Shown here: piece after piece, positions 34,562 to 43,579 of the stretch
Numbering within the stretch: the first letter of the stretch is position 1
Layout: each line of letters begins with the position of its first letter
NCBI RefSeq assembly: GCF_003290025.1
Contig: NZ_QNHG01000002.1
Location: forward strand, 1,124,976-1,188,975
Source of the DNA: Pseudogemmobacter bohemicus
GTDB taxonomy: Bacteria; Pseudomonadota; Alphaproteobacteria; Rhodobacterales; Rhodobacteraceae
Direction: 5' to 3'
Length of the DNA: 64,000 nucleotides
Notes under the pieces: generated by a model
Told to the model about the DNA's origin: nothing
What the model saw: the letters and a program-made list of their open reading frames with translations, nothing else
The model's database searches: none
Made by a program: the position numbers and the translations under genes

Positions 34562-35625
34562 CGCTGTCGGTTTCCCTGCGCCACAGCTTTCCCGGCATCA
34601 CGCTGGATGTGGCTTTCGATGCGCCCCAGGGGGTGACGGCGCTTTTCGGGCGCTCGGGTTCGGGCAAGACCACGGTGGTCAATGCGGTTGCGGGGCTGTT
34701 GCGCCCCGATCATGGCCGGATCACCCTTGGTGACCGGGTTCTGCTGGATACGGCGCAGCGGGTCGTGTTGCCGCCGCATAAGCGCCGCATCGGCTATGTG
34801 TTTCAGGATGCGCGGCTTTTCCCGCATCTGACGGTGCGCCAGAACCTGCTTTACGGCCGCTGGTTCGCGCCGAAGGGCAAGGCCGGCGCCGAATTTGACC
34901 AGGTGGTGGATCTGCTGGGCATCGCGCCTCTGCTTGCGCGGCGTCCCGGCCATCTGTCGGGGGGCGAGAAGAGCCGGGTGGCGCTTGGCCGGGCGCTGTT
35001 GTCGGCGCCGGACCTCTTGCTGATGGACGAGCCGCTGGCCGCGCTGGACGAGGCAAGGAAGGCCGAGATCCTGCCCTGGCTTGAACGGCTGCGCGACACT
35101 GTCCGCGTCCCGATCCTCTATGTCAGCCATTCCCATGCCGAAGTGGCGCGGCTGGCGATCACGGTGGTGATGCTGGAGGCCGGGCGGGTGACCCGCACCG
35201 GCCCGGTGGCCGAGATGCTGGCCGATCCGGTTTCGGCGCGCCGTGAGGCGGGGGCGGTGATGACGGTGCAGGTGGGGCCGACCGAATCCGACGGGCTGAC
35301 ACGGCTGGACAGCGCCGGCGGGCCGCTCTGGCTGGCCTTGTCGGGGATGGCCGAGGGCGCGCGCATCCGCCTGCGCATCCCCGCGCGCGATGTGATGCTG
35401 GCACGGCAGCGGCCCGAGGGGATCTCGGCGCTGAATATCCTGGAATGCCGTGTGGGCGAGATCTCGGTCCTGTCGGGGGATGTGATGGTTCGCCTTGCGG
35501 TTGGCGACGAGGCGCTGCTGGCGCAGATCACGCCGCGCTCGGCCAGGGGGCTTGGGCTGGAGCCGGGGATGCCAGTTTTTGCGGTGGTCAGGACCATCGC
35601 GGTGGCGACCGGCGCGCCGGGTTGA
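34558..35625 (+). CDS. modC: Molybdate ABC transporter ATP-binding protein with MOP/TOBE domain
   Basis: A 355-residue ATPase. It has Walker A LFGRSGSGKTTVVNA (about residue 30), signature HLSGGEKSRVALGRALL (about 128) and Walker B LLLMDEPLAALD. The C-terminal TOBE/MOP domain at about 285-350 (SALNILECRVGEISVLSGDVMVRLAV) binds molybdate and allows trans-inhibition. The full ATPase frame begins at ATG 34558 inside the modB stop; the open frame extends further upstream only as overlap with modB. Downstream, 35664-35679 is a TCACCCTG/CAGGGTGA palindrome. Confidence 0.95.
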   Translation: MTLSVSLRHSFPGITLDVAFDAPQGVTALFGRSGSGKTTVVNAVAGLLRPDHGRITLGDRVLLDTAQRVVLPPHKRRIGYVFQDARLFPHLTVRQNLLYGRWFAPKGKAGAEFDQVVDLLGIAPLLARRPGHLSGGEKSRVALGRALLSAPDLLLMDEPLAALDEARKAEILPWLERLRDTVRVPILYVSHSHAEVARLAITVVMLEAGRVTRTGPVAEMLADPVSARREAGAVMTVQVGPTESDGLTRLDSAGGPLWLALSGMAEGARIRLRIPARDVMLARQRPEGISALNILECRVGEISVLSGDVMVRLAVGDEALLAQITPRSARGLGLEPGMPVFAVVRTIAVATGAPG

Positions 35626-35785
35626 GCGGGCGGAGTGTATCGGGAATGGACGCTTTGTCATTTTCACCCTGCAGGGTGATGAACTGCCCTGCTGCGGGCG
35701 GGTATGCTCTGCTCATAGCTCCAGAAATTTTTATTCCCCATTTACCGGGGGGGCATCGCCTTCAAAGGATGATGCGCCCCCGACA

Positions 35786-36874
35786 TTACCTTTGGCCACC
35801 CAGCAGCCGCAACAGCGCCAGCTGATTCTCGGCCCCGGTCTTGTGCAAGAGGCTCTTGACCTGGCTGCGGATTGTCTCGGCCGAGCGGTTATGCGCCTCG
35901 GCCATCGCCCGGATCGAGAGGCCCTGGGAAATCCCGGTCAGCACCCGCATCTCGGCCGCAGTCAGCGCGTGGCGACGTTGCAAGCCTGCAATATCGGTCG
36001 CGCTTGCGCCATGGCATCCCGGCTCGATGATCAGCCCTGCCATCGGGCCGCTGAGCAATTCGGAAACCGGCTCGCGGCTGGCGCGGAACAGGGTCAGGCG
36101 GCAGCCATTCTGCTGCCAGATCTGCTCGGTCGGGCCGGTGTAGCCCCGGACCAGCATCTGGCTCAGCGTCTGGCGGGCGGTCTCTTCCGTCAGGCAAAGG
36201 CGGCCGGTTGGCGAGAGTGTGAAAAGGCCCGAGCGGCGCGCCTCCTCCTCGGCGGTGGTGGTGATCAGCTTCGGCTTCAGATCGTCGCCGATGATGCACA
36301 GCCCATGCCCCAGCACGCCAAGCGCCTCTGTCGCGAAATCGCCTGGCCTGATTTCCTGGCCAAGCCGGCTGTAATGTCTCATCACCCGTTTCAGATGCGG
36401 CCGGATCCCTTCGAGGCGCCGGCCCACCATCGAGGCGGTCTCGGGATCGGCATTCGAGAAAATCGTGGCCAGAAACATGGTCTCACCGCCCCGGCGGTTC
36501 AGAATCAGCCCTGTCGAACCATGATAGCCCGCCGGCCGCAGGTAATCATTGTAGAACTCGGTCTGATACAGCTTTTCGCGCGGGAGGATCTCGTGGTCGA
36601 TGATCACGTCATCCTGGCGGCGCAGGATATGATCGGGCAGCCACGGATTCAGCTGGCTGAAATAGACCGTGTAATCGTCGATCTGCTTTTGCGCGACGCC
36701 GGTGCTCATCTCGATCCGGCCGGACTTGCCGTTCACGCTGTCGCTTTGCAGCATGAATTGGGCGCCGCCATTGCCCAGATCCGCCGCCAGCAGATGCAGG
36801 AATTTCGGCCAGTCCGCTTCACGCAGCAAAATTGCGTAAAGGGCGTCTGTCAGATCCGCCTGCAAATCTCCCAC
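35786..36874 (-). CDS. LuxR-family transcriptional regulator
   Basis: A 362-residue protein with the LuxR/GerE HTH at its C-terminus (HALTAAEMRVLTGISQGLSI, RAMAEAHNRSAETIRSQVKSLLHKTGAENQ, about 295-350). The first 280 residues have no clear receiver or AHL-binding signature; the pattern (LNPWLPDHIL, YNDYLRPAGYHG) is seen in alphaproteobacterial LuxR proteins with an uncharacterised sensor part. It stands alone, between modC and the polyprenyl synthase gene. A GGGGG-rich hairpin lies just past its stop (about 35750-35785). Ligand and targets unknown. Confidence 0.87.
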   Translation of the reverse strand: MGDLQADLTDALYAILLREADWPKFLHLLAADLGNGGAQFMLQSDSVNGKSGRIEMSTGVAQKQIDDYTVYFSQLNPWLPDHILRRQDDVIIDHEILPREKLYQTEFYNDYLRPAGYHGSTGLILNRRGGETMFLATIFSNADPETASMVGRRLEGIRPHLKRVMRHYSRLGQEIRPGDFATEALGVLGHGLCIIGDDLKPKLITTTAEEEARRSGLFTLSPTGRLCLTEETARQTLSQMLVRGYTGPTEQIWQQNGCRLTLFRASREPVSELLSGPMAGLIIEPGCHGASATDIAGLQRRHALTAAEMRVLTGISQGLSIRAMAEAHNRSAETIRSQVKSLLHKTGAENQLALLRLLGGQR

Positions 36875-36958
36875 GATCAGCCTCCTGCGCCGAAAAGATC
36901 ACAGTCAGAATGTGAAAGATAGCGGGCAGAGGTGGGGCCCGGTTTGGTTGACGTAAGG

Positions 36959-37987
36959 TCAGGCGATGCGCGAGACCACAAAATCCGCGAGATCGCCGAG
37001 AATGGTCTTCAGCGGATGATCGGGCAGCGGCGCCAGCGCCCCGCGCGCGGTCGCGGCCCAGGAGAGCGCATCCTCGCGCGCCGCCGCCAGGGCACCATGC
37101 CGGTTCATCAGCATCAGCGCCTGTTCCAGATCGCCCTCGCGCTGATCGCCCTTTTCGATGACCCGCGACCAGAAGGCGCGCTCGGTCGCATCGGCTTTGG
37201 CAACCGCCTTGATCAGCGGCAAAGTCAGCTTGCGCTCGCGGAAATCATCGCCGGTATTTTTGCCGATCGCCGCCGAGGTGCCACCGTAATCCAGCAGGTC
37301 ATCGGCAATCTGGAAGGCGATGCCAAGCGCGTCACCATAGGTGAAAAGCGCCTGCACCTGGTCGGGTGCCGCCGCCGCGATCACCGCGCCGGATTCGGTT
37401 GCGGCGGAAAACAGCGCCGCGGTCTTGCCGCGCACCACCCGGATATAGGTGTCTTCGGTCGTGGCCAGATCCTGGGCGGCGGTCAGTTGCAACACCTCGC
37501 CCTCGGCAATGGTGGCTGAGGCATTGGCGAGGATGTCCAGCACGCGCAGGCTGCCGGGTTCCACCATCAACTGGAAGGCGCGGGCAAAAAGATAATCGCC
37601 AACCAGCACCGAGGATTTGTTGTCCCACAAGAGATTGGCGGTCGGCCGGCCCCGGCGTTGCGCGCTTTCATCGACCACATCGTCGTGCAAAAGCGTGGCG
37701 GTATGGATGAATTCTACCGTGGCGGCGAGCTTCTGGTGATCTTCGCCCTGCGGGTGGCGGGCCGGGTAGCCGCAGATATGTGCGGCGGCCAGCACCAGCA
37801 TCGGGCGGATCCGCTTGCCGCCGGCTTCGATCAGATGGGCGGTCACTTCGGGGATGCGCGGCGCATGTTCGCTGGCCATCCGGGCGCGGATGATCGCGTT
37901 GACGGCAGCCATATCCGGGGCCAGAGCCTCCGCCAGACGGTCCTGCGGGCCGCGATGCGCGTTGTCAGACCTGCCGTCCATCTTCAT
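36959..37987 (-). CDS. Long-chain polyprenyl (octa/decaprenyl) diphosphate synthase
   Basis: A 342-residue trans-prenyltransferase building the ubiquinone side chain. The first aspartate-rich motif is LLHDDVVDES (about 100). The second is FQIADDLLDYGG (about 225), with GGKRIRPML before the first. Length and motifs fit IspB/DdsA. The start is ATG 37987 or the ATG two codons later. It is divergent from the DUF2007/methyltransferase genes. Prenyl chain length (C40 or C50) cannot be read. Confidence 0.93.
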   Translation of the reverse strand: MKMDGRSDNAHRGPQDRLAEALAPDMAAVNAIIRARMASEHAPRIPEVTAHLIEAGGKRIRPMLVLAAAHICGYPARHPQGEDHQKLAATVEFIHTATLLHDDVVDESAQRRGRPTANLLWDNKSSVLVGDYLFARAFQLMVEPGSLRVLDILANASATIAEGEVLQLTAAQDLATTEDTYIRVVRGKTAALFSAATESGAVIAAAAPDQVQALFTYGDALGIAFQIADDLLDYGGTSAAIGKNTGDDFRERKLTLPLIKAVAKADATERAFWSRVIEKGDQREGDLEQALMLMNRHGALAAAREDALSWAATARGALAPLPDHPLKTILGDLADFVVSRIA

Positions 37988-38088
37988 CCCCAGTCTTGCG
38001 GGCCCAGTCCCACAGGCCAGCCGCAAAGACCAGCCCTGTCAGGCAGGCGCCTCTTGCCCTGGCGGGCCGGGGCGGCTACCCAAAACCT

Positions 38089-38304
38089 ATGAAAGAGCTT
38101 TTACGCACGACCGACCCGACGGTGATCGCCTTTGCGACGGCCCTTCTTGAGGGCGAGGGAATAACAGCCTTCGATCTGGACGTCCACATGAGTGTACTTG
38201 ATGGTTCACTGGGAATTTTGCCGCGCCGCCTGATGGTTGCGGATCGCGATCTCTTCATGGCGCGGGCGATCCTGAAGGATAACGGTGTCGGGGTCTCGCC
38301 ATGA
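38089..38304 (+). CDS. DUF2007-family small protein
   Basis: A 71-residue protein: MKELLRTTDPTVIAFATALL then EGEGITAFDLDVHMSVLDGS and the ILPRRLMVADRDLFMARAILKDNG end. This is the DUF2007 (putative signal-transducing) ferredoxin-like fold that appears next to the small methyltransferase in Rhodobacterales. Its stop overlaps the next start by four bases (ATGA). Function is unknown. Confidence 0.85.
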   Translation: MKELLRTTDPTVIAFATALLEGEGITAFDLDVHMSVLDGSLGILPRRLMVADRDLFMARAILKDNGVGVSP

Positions 38305-39071
38305 GCATGAAGCAGTTTGTCGTTGAGGAATTGTCGGATGACAAATTCCTGTGCGGCAGGCTGCAGCTGTGGCAGCCGGTCAAGGGCTATCGGGCGGCGA
38401 CGGATGCGGTGCTGCTGGCGGCGGCCTGCGGCGCGAAACCGGGCCAAAGCGTGCTGGATCTTGGCTGCGGGGCAGGGGCCGCCTCCTTGTGCCTTGCCAC
38501 GCGGGTGCCGGATCTCCGGCTGGCCGGGCTGGAATTGCAGCCGGGCTATGCCGGGCTGGCGCGCCGGAACGCGGAGCGCAACGGCATCGCGATGGAGGTG
38601 CATGAGGGCGATCTGACCCGGATGCCCGACCCTTTGCGCCGGGATTTCGATCATGTGATCGCCAATCCGCCCTGGTATCCGGCCGGCGGCACCGTCTCGC
38701 CGGTGGAGCGGCGTGCGATGGCGATGCAGGTGGTGCTGCCGGTCTCGGAATGGGTGGCGGCGGCGGCGCGGCGGCTGGCACCCGGCGGCTGGCTGACGCT
38801 GATCGCCGGGGCGGATTCGGTGCCGGAACTCCTGAGCGCGCTGGCGCCAAAGCTCGGCTCGGCTTCAATCCTGCCGCTGGCGGCACGCGAAGGTCGCGAG
38901 GCGCTGCGGGTGATCCTCAGGGCCAGAAAGGGCGGGAGGGCGGCGTTTCGCCTGCTGCCGCCGCTGGTGATCCATGAGGGAGCGGCCCATGACCGGGACC
39001 GCGAAAGCTATACAGTCGAGGCAAATGCAATTCTGCGCGATGGGGCAGGGCTCCCGGCACGTTTTGGCTGA
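38301..39071 (+). CDS. tRNA1(Val) (adenine-N6)-methyltransferase-like protein (TrmN6/YfiC family)
   Basis: A 256-residue SAM-dependent methyltransferase. The SAM motif is VLDLGCGAGAASLCLATRVP (about 50). The catalytic NPPW is in FDHVIANPPWYPAGG (about 117), the N6-adenine signature of the YfiC/small-methyltransferase class. The N-terminus DKFLCGRLQLWQPVKGYRAATDAVLLAAA is also typical. It likely methylates A37 of a tRNA. A second in-frame start (MKQF) lies six bases in. It forms an operon with the DUF2007 gene. Confidence 0.9.
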   Translation: MSMKQFVVEELSDDKFLCGRLQLWQPVKGYRAATDAVLLAAACGAKPGQSVLDLGCGAGAASLCLATRVPDLRLAGLELQPGYAGLARRNAERNGIAMEVHEGDLTRMPDPLRRDFDHVIANPPWYPAGGTVSPVERRAMAMQVVLPVSEWVAAAARRLAPGGWLTLIAGADSVPELLSALAPKLGSASILPLAAREGREALRVILRARKGGRAAFRLLPPLVIHEGAAHDRDRESYTVEANAILRDGAGLPARFG

Positions 39072-39180
39072 TTAAAAGAGAATTACTGGCATTATTTGTC
39101 GCACTCATATGAAAGAGAGATGACACGACTCGCGTTCCATGATGCAATCCTCCTTACGCGAAAACAAACAGGAGGACGAA

Positions 39181-39351
39181 ATGACGATTTCTTCGCATCT
39201 GGCAGAACTTCGCAGGAAGCATGAGGTGCTTTCCGACAAGGTCGAGAAAGGACAGCGCAGTCCGGCGGCGGATGATATCCAGATCGCGGAATGGAAGCGG
39301 CAGAAACTCCGGCTTAAAGAGGAAATTACCCGGCTCAGCACCTCCCACTGA
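39181..39351 (+). CDS. DUF465 (YdcH-family) small protein
   Basis: A 56-residue helical protein (HLAELRRKHEVLSDKVEKGQ, then KRQKLRLKEEITRL). Start ATG 39181 has an AGGAGGA RBS. This is the DUF465 coiled-coil hairpin common in alphaproteobacteria and of unknown function. A short frame begins earlier (39139) but lacks an RBS. Confidence 0.85.
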   Translation: MTISSHLAELRRKHEVLSDKVEKGQRSPAADDIQIAEWKRQKLRLKEEITRLSTSH

Positions 39352-39387
39352 AGGCTCCTCCCGGTTATGACCGGGAAAGGTGGCATG

Positions 39388-40239
39388 TCAGCCGGGTTTG
39401 CGGGCCGCGATCAGCGCCCCCCCTGTGATCAGCGCAGCCGCCACCAGGATAAGCCAGCTGGCTTCTGCTTTGCCCGCAATGATCAGGGCCAGGGTTGACA
39501 GCAAAGGCGCAGCATAAGAGGCGACACCCAGCAGCTGGATGTCGCCTCTTTTCATGCCGATATCCCAGGTGAAGAACGCCGCACCAACCGGGCCAAGACC
39601 CAGCAGCAGAACCGAAATCCAGCCGGCGGTGCTTGCCGGCCAGACGGTCTCCTCCAGCGCCAGATGGGCGATCAGCGACAGCGCCGCCGAGGCAAGGCAG
39701 AAGACGGTGACGCTTTCGGTCGGCACATCGCCCAGGCGGCGCGAGATCACGGAATAGGCCGACCAGGTAAGCGCGCAGCCAAAGGCCAGGATCATGCCGA
39801 TCGTGCTGAAGCCGCTCTCTTTGCCGCCGCCAAGGATGATCAGGGCCGCGCCGGCAAAGGCAATCGCTGCGCCGGTCAGCTGCGGCGCGCGCAGTTTTTC
39901 CCCGGGCAGCAGACCGGAAAACAGCACGATGAAAAGCGGCCATAGATAGGCGATCAGTCCGGTTTCCGCGGTTGGCGAGACACGGAAGGCGGTGAAATAC
40001 AGGAAGTGGTAGCCAAAAAGTCCAATAGTGCCAAAGGCATATACTTTCCATGAGACGGATTTCAGCAGGTGGAACCCCTGACGGCCTGTCCAGACCAGGC
40101 CGATGGTTCCGCCAATCGCAAAGCAGATTGCGTTCAGCAGGAAAGGCGGCACAGGCGCGGAACCAATGGTCAACAGAGCCAGCAAGGCCCACATCAGCAC
40201 CGCTGTGAATCCGACGGCCGTGGCCTTGTTGCGCGACAT
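39388..40239 (-). CDS. EamA-family drug/metabolite transporter (DMT superfamily)
   Basis: A 283-residue inner-membrane protein with ten predicted helices in two repeats (GFTAVLMWALLALLTIG; FGTIGLFGYHFLYFTAFRVSPTAETGLIAYLWPLFIVLFSGLLPGE; GAAFFTWDIGMKRGDIQLLGVASY). Both halves carry the EamA pattern; the acidic/aromatic pairs match YedA/RhaT-like exporters. Substrate unknown. Upstream on this strand are two tandem hairpins. Confidence 0.9.
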   Translation of the reverse strand: MSRNKATAVGFTAVLMWALLALLTIGSAPVPPFLLNAICFAIGGTIGLVWTGRQGFHLLKSVSWKVYAFGTIGLFGYHFLYFTAFRVSPTAETGLIAYLWPLFIVLFSGLLPGEKLRAPQLTGAAIAFAGAALIILGGGKESGFSTIGMILAFGCALTWSAYSVISRRLGDVPTESVTVFCLASAALSLIAHLALEETVWPASTAGWISVLLLGLGPVGAAFFTWDIGMKRGDIQLLGVASYAAPLLSTLALIIAGKAEASWLILVAAALITGGALIAARKPG

Positions 40240-40259
40240 CTCAACTCTCCTGCCCCCCG

Positions 40260-40301
40260 TTTCCTGAACAGGAAACGGTCCGGAGTTTTTGAAAACTCCG
40301 G
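40260..40301. repeat. Two tandem hairpins (REP-like element, copy 1)
   Basis: Hairpin one is TTTCCTG-AA-CAGGAAA (40260-40275). Hairpin two is CCGGAGTTTT-TG-AAAACTCCGG (40280-40301). The pair lies just before the EamA gene start on its strand and resembles the double hairpin at 46031-46076 in layout and in the CCGGAxTTTT arm. Confidence 0.55.
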
Positions 40302-40325
40302 GGGGCCTTCTAGTCCGGCGGTGCG

Positions 40326-40353
40326 AAAAGAGAAAGGCCCGCCAGGGCGGGCC
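40326..40353 (-). terminator. Intrinsic terminator of phbB
   Basis: On the minus strand GGCCCGCC-CT-GGCGGGCC is followed by TTTCTCTTTT, 24 bases after the phbB stop. Confidence 0.8.
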
Positions 40354-40376
40354 ATTCCCGTCAGATGTCGGGCTGG

Positions 40377-41102
40377 TCAGACGACGAACTGGCCACCATT
40401 GGCGGAGATGGTCGAGCCTGTGATGAAGCCGGCATCGTCTGATGCGAGGAAGGCGACGCAGCGCGCGATTTCTTCCGGTTCACCAAGGCGACCAACCGGG
40501 ATTTGCGGGATGATACGCTCGGCCAGCACTTTTTCGTCAATGGCGCGCACCATTTCGGTGCCGATATAGCCCGGGCAGATCGCATTCACCGTGATACCGG
40601 CGCGCGCACCCTCCTGGGCCAGAGCTTTGGTGAAGCCGAGATCTCCGGATTTTGCCGCCGAGTAATTCGCCTGGCCCGCCTGACCTTTTTGCCCGTTGAT
40701 CGAAGAGATATTGATCACACGGCCAAATTTGCGATCCCGCATTCCCGACCAGAGCGGATGCGTCATATTGAAAAGACCGGTCAGATTGGTGTCGATCACT
40801 TCTTTCCACTGACCCGGAGTCATTTTGTGGAACATTGCGTCGCGGGTGATGCCGGCATTATTGACCAGCACATCGACCGGACCCAGATCGGCCTCGACCT
40901 TTTTGATGCCTTCGACACAGGCATCATAATCCGCGACCGACCATTTATAGGTCGCAATGCCGGTTTCGGCGGTAAATGCCCTGGCCGCTTCGTCATTTCC
41001 TGCGTAATTGGCGGCAACCTTATAGCCGGCCGCTTTCAGGGCGACCGAAATCGCGGCGCCGATGCCGCGTGAACCGCCGGTGACGAGTGCAACTCTGGAC
41101 AT
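40377..41102 (-). CDS. phbB: Acetoacetyl-CoA reductase
   Basis: A 240-residue short-chain dehydrogenase reducing acetoacetyl-CoA to (R)-3-hydroxybutyryl-CoA with NADPH for polyhydroxybutyrate. It has VTGGSRGIGAAI (about 7) as dinucleotide fold, catalytic SSINGQKGQAGQANYSAAK (Ser/Tyr/Lys, about 138-155) and GYIGTEMV. Typical of PhaB at 240 residues. RBS GAGGAGGA precedes the ATG. It is separated from phbA by 207 bases that contain a phbA terminator, so it has its own promoter with a dyad. Confidence 0.95.
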   Translation of the reverse strand: MSRVALVTGGSRGIGAAISVALKAAGYKVAANYAGNDEAARAFTAETGIATYKWSVADYDACVEGIKKVEADLGPVDVLVNNAGITRDAMFHKMTPGQWKEVIDTNLTGLFNMTHPLWSGMRDRKFGRVINISSINGQKGQAGQANYSAAKSGDLGFTKALAQEGARAGITVNAICPGYIGTEMVRAIDEKVLAERIIPQIPVGRLGEPEEIARCVAFLASDDAGFITGSTISANGGQFVV

Positions 41103-41155
41103 GATTCCTCCTCAGAAAAGCTGTTGCCCTATAGCTAACCGCACTTCTCTATATG

Positions 41156-41170
41156 CGCAACAATATTGCG
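41156..41170. promoter_or_regulatory. Candidate phb operator upstream of phbB
   Basis: On the minus strand CGCAATATTGTTGCG, inverted arms CGCAA/TTGCG with five bases between, 54 bases before phbB. A near-identical site is upstream of phbA (42590-42604). A further TGCAAACGCA element lies at about 41182-41191. Confidence 0.55.
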
Positions 41171-41236
41171 AAAATTATTTTGCAAACGCAGCAAAATTTC
41201 ATTGCGCCTGTGGCTTTATCCTGCAAGCCGGGCAGG

Positions 41237-41264
41237 AAAAGGGCGCCGCATGGCAGCGGCGCCC
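41237..41264 (-). terminator. Intrinsic terminator of phbA
   Basis: On the minus strand GGGCGCCGC-TGCCAT-GCGGCGCCC followed by TTTTCC, 46 bases after the phbA stop. Confidence 0.8.
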
Positions 41265-41309
41265 CTGGATTTAATCTGCAATTACAACGCTATGATGTCA
41301 GGAGCGCAA

Positions 41310-42485
41310 TCAGCCGCGCTCAAGGCACATGGCGACGCCCATACCGCCGCCGATGCAAAGTGTTGCGAGGCCCTTTTTCGCGCCCGAGCGGTTCATCTCA
41401 AAGACCAGCGTGTTGAGGATCCGCGCGCCCGAGGCGCCGATCGGGTGGCCGATCGCAATGGCGCCGCCATTGACGTTCACCTTTGAAGTATCCCAGCCCA
41501 TATCCTTGTTGACCGCGCAGGCCTGGGCCGCGAAGGCTTCGTTTGCCTCGACCAGATCAAGATCGGCGGCTTTCCAGCCGGCCTTGTCCAGCGCCTTGCG
41601 CGAGGCATAGATGGGGCCAACGCCCATGATTGCGGGATCAAGCCCGGCGGTGGCGTAAGAGGCGATCCGCGCCAGCACTTTCAGACCGCGCTTCGCTGCT
41701 TCTTCCTCGGTCATCAGCAGCACGACGGCTGCGCCGTCATTGATGCCGCTCGCATTAGCGGCGGTGACGGTGCCGTCTTTGGTGAAAGCGGGTTTCAGTT
41801 TTTGCATCGCGTCAATCGTGGCGCCATGGCGGATATATTCATCGCTGTCCACGATAATATCGCCCTTGCGGGTCTTCACGGTGAAGGGCGTGATCTCATC
41901 CCTGAACTTGCCGGCTTTCTGCGCGGCCTCGGCCTTGTTCTGGCTGGCGACGGCGAATTCATCCTGCTGTTCGCGGCTGATTTGCCATTGCGCGGCGACA
42001 TTCTCGGCGGTCTGGCCCATGTGATAGCCGTTGAAAGCGTCCCACAGCCCGTCCTTGATCATCGAGTCGATCATCTTCATGTCGCCCATCTTGGTGCCGG
42101 CGCGCAGATGCGCGACATGGGGCGAGAGGCTCATGCTTTCCTGGCCGCCTGCGATGACGATGCCCGCCGCGCCGGTCTGGATCTGCTGGGCGCCAAGGGC
42201 CACGGTCCGCAGGCCCGAGCCGCAGACCTGGTTGATCGACCAGGCCGAGCTTTCCTTCGGCAGGCCGGCCAGGATATGCGCCTGGCGGGCCGGGTTCTGG
42301 CCCTGGCCTCCGGTCAGCACCTGGCCAAGAATGGTCTCGTCGATATCGGCTTTGTCAATGCCGGCGCGGGCGACGACGGCCTCGATCACGGTCGCCCCCA
42401 GCTCATGGGCAGGCGTATTGGCAAAGGCCCCGTTGAACGAGCCCACGGCGGTCCGGGCCGCCGAAACGATTACGACATTGGTCAT
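41310..42485 (-). CDS. phbA: Acetyl-CoA acetyltransferase (beta-ketothiolase)
   Basis: A 391-residue thiolase making acetoacetyl-CoA. The nucleophile Cys is in [19 protein letters not shown] (about 90). The His/Cys pair is in [18 protein letters not shown] and [11 protein letters not shown]. Normal length. Start ATG 42485 with AGGAGAGG seven bases upstream; the frame runs to 42623 but that part overlaps promoter DNA. First step of PHB synthesis, with phbB downstream in a separate unit. The PHB synthase genes are not in this window. Confidence 0.96.
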   Translation of the reverse strand: MTNVVIVSAARTAVGSFNGAFANTPAHELGATVIEAVVARAGIDKADIDETILGQVLTGGQGQNPARQAHILAGLPKESSAWSINQVCGSGLRTVALGAQQIQTGAAGIVIAGGQESMSLSPHVAHLRAGTKMGDMKMIDSMIKDGLWDAFNGYHMGQTAENVAAQWQISREQQDEFAVASQNKAEAAQKAGKFRDEITPFTVKTRKGDIIVDSDEYIRHGATIDAMQKLKPAFTKDGTVTAANASGINDGAAVVLLMTEEEAAKRGLKVLARIASYATAGLDPAIMGVGPIYASRKALDKAGWKAADLDLVEANEAFAAQACAVNKDMGWDTSKVNVNGGAIAIGHPIGASGARILNTLVFEMNRSGAKKGLATLCIGGGMGVAMCLERG

Positions 42486-42589
42486 CTGAAGCCTCTCCTC
42501 AGGCAGAATAGTCGGGCAGACATCCGGCAGGGTGATCGGGCAGCCCGCCGGGGCACCTTCGGCGAAGAGGGACACAATCAGAAGAAATA

Positions 42590-42604
42590 CGCAAGAATAT
42601 TGCG
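42590..42604. promoter_or_regulatory. Candidate phb operator upstream of phbA
   Basis: On the minus strand CGCAATATTCTTGCG, 14 of 15 bases identical to the phbB site and followed by a similar TAT tail, about 105 bases before phbA and just beyond the EAL stop. Confidence 0.55.
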
Positions 42605-42619
42605 CGACAATATGCCGGA

Positions 42620-43477
42620 TCAACCCTGAGCGGTCGCCGGCTGCCTGGCGCGGAGATATTTTGAGAAATCCGGCGCCAGTTCGGGCTTGCCGAACAGATA
42701 GCCTTGCAGGCAGCCAACGCCCTGTTCGCGCAGCCAGTTCGCCTCATCATTGGTCTCCACCGCTTCGGCCACAAGAAACATGCCGAATTCCTGCGCCATG
42801 GCGATGGCCGCACGCACAATCGGCTGGTTTTCCGGATCCTTGTGACAGTTGCGGATGAAACGGCCATCAAGCTTGGCAATGTCAAAGCCGAATTCATACA
42901 GAAGGCCGAGCGAGGTGAAGCTGTCGCCGAAATCATCCAGCGTGAAGGTGATCCCGAATCCCTGCAGCTCATCCATGAAGGGGATCAGGACATCGGGCAT
43001 CTGCATCGCCGAGGCCTCGTTGATCTCAAGGATCAGCCCTTTGCCGATGCCCGGATATTCGCCCAATACGCGGCGCAAAAGCTGGGTCCAGGGCTTATAG
43101 CCCACCGACCTCGCCGACATATTCACCGCGATTCGCACCCCGGGGTTGCGGCGCAGCGTCATCAGACCCAGCCTCAGCGCCGCGACGTCAATCTCGCGCC
43201 CGAGTTCGCGGGTTTCCGCTACCGACATGAAATCCCGCGCCGGAATCGTCATCTGCTTTTCGTCGAGCAGCCGGATATAGCCCTCATAAAAGCCGATGAT
43301 ATCGGGATCGGCGGCATAGACGGCCGGCTGGAAGGCAAGCCGCATCCGCTTATGCTCCAGCGCGTCGCGCACCATTTGCAGCACGGCGCGTTCGGCCGAG
43401 GATATCGCGATGGCGAAGGGTGAGGCCTCTCTGCCGTCGAGATCAATTTTCGAACGCCGCGCCTGATTGATGCTCAT
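42620..43477 (-). CDS. EAL-domain protein (putative c-di-GMP phosphodiesterase)
   Basis: A 285-residue protein that is almost only an EAL domain (about 40-275). The signature EAL is changed to EGY ([10 protein letters not shown]). Key acidic positions appear retained: [33 protein letters not shown], and [30 protein letters not shown]. Loop 6 (DDFGTGYSS in active enzymes) is DDFGDSFTS. It may still be active or may act as a binding effector. No GGDEF or sensor part is present. The start at 43477 has no strong RBS; the first ATG 43492 is an alternative. Confidence 0.88.
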   Translation of the reverse strand: MSINQARRSKIDLDGREASPFAIAISSAERAVLQMVRDALEHKRMRLAFQPAVYAADPDIIGFYEGYIRLLDEKQMTIPARDFMSVAETRELGREIDVAALRLGLMTLRRNPGVRIAVNMSARSVGYKPWTQLLRRVLGEYPGIGKGLILEINEASAMQMPDVLIPFMDELQGFGITFTLDDFGDSFTSLGLLYEFGFDIAKLDGRFIRNCHKDPENQPIVRAAIAMAQEFGMFLVAEAVETNDEANWLREQGVGCLQGYLFGKPELAPDFSKYLRARQPATAQG

Positions 43478-43579
43478 CCCCGTTGCCCTCATTGTGTTCG
43501 TGACACTCTGCGCGAAGATGGGTAAACCGGGCCTGAACGTTCTGCGTTTGTTTCAAATTTTTCCTATTCCGGGGGCCAT

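Noticed and set aside
35664-35679. Palindrome TCACCCTG/CAGGGTGA after modC as a terminator
   Set aside because: It has no loop and no T-run, so termination is not supported; mentioned only as a nearby symmetry.
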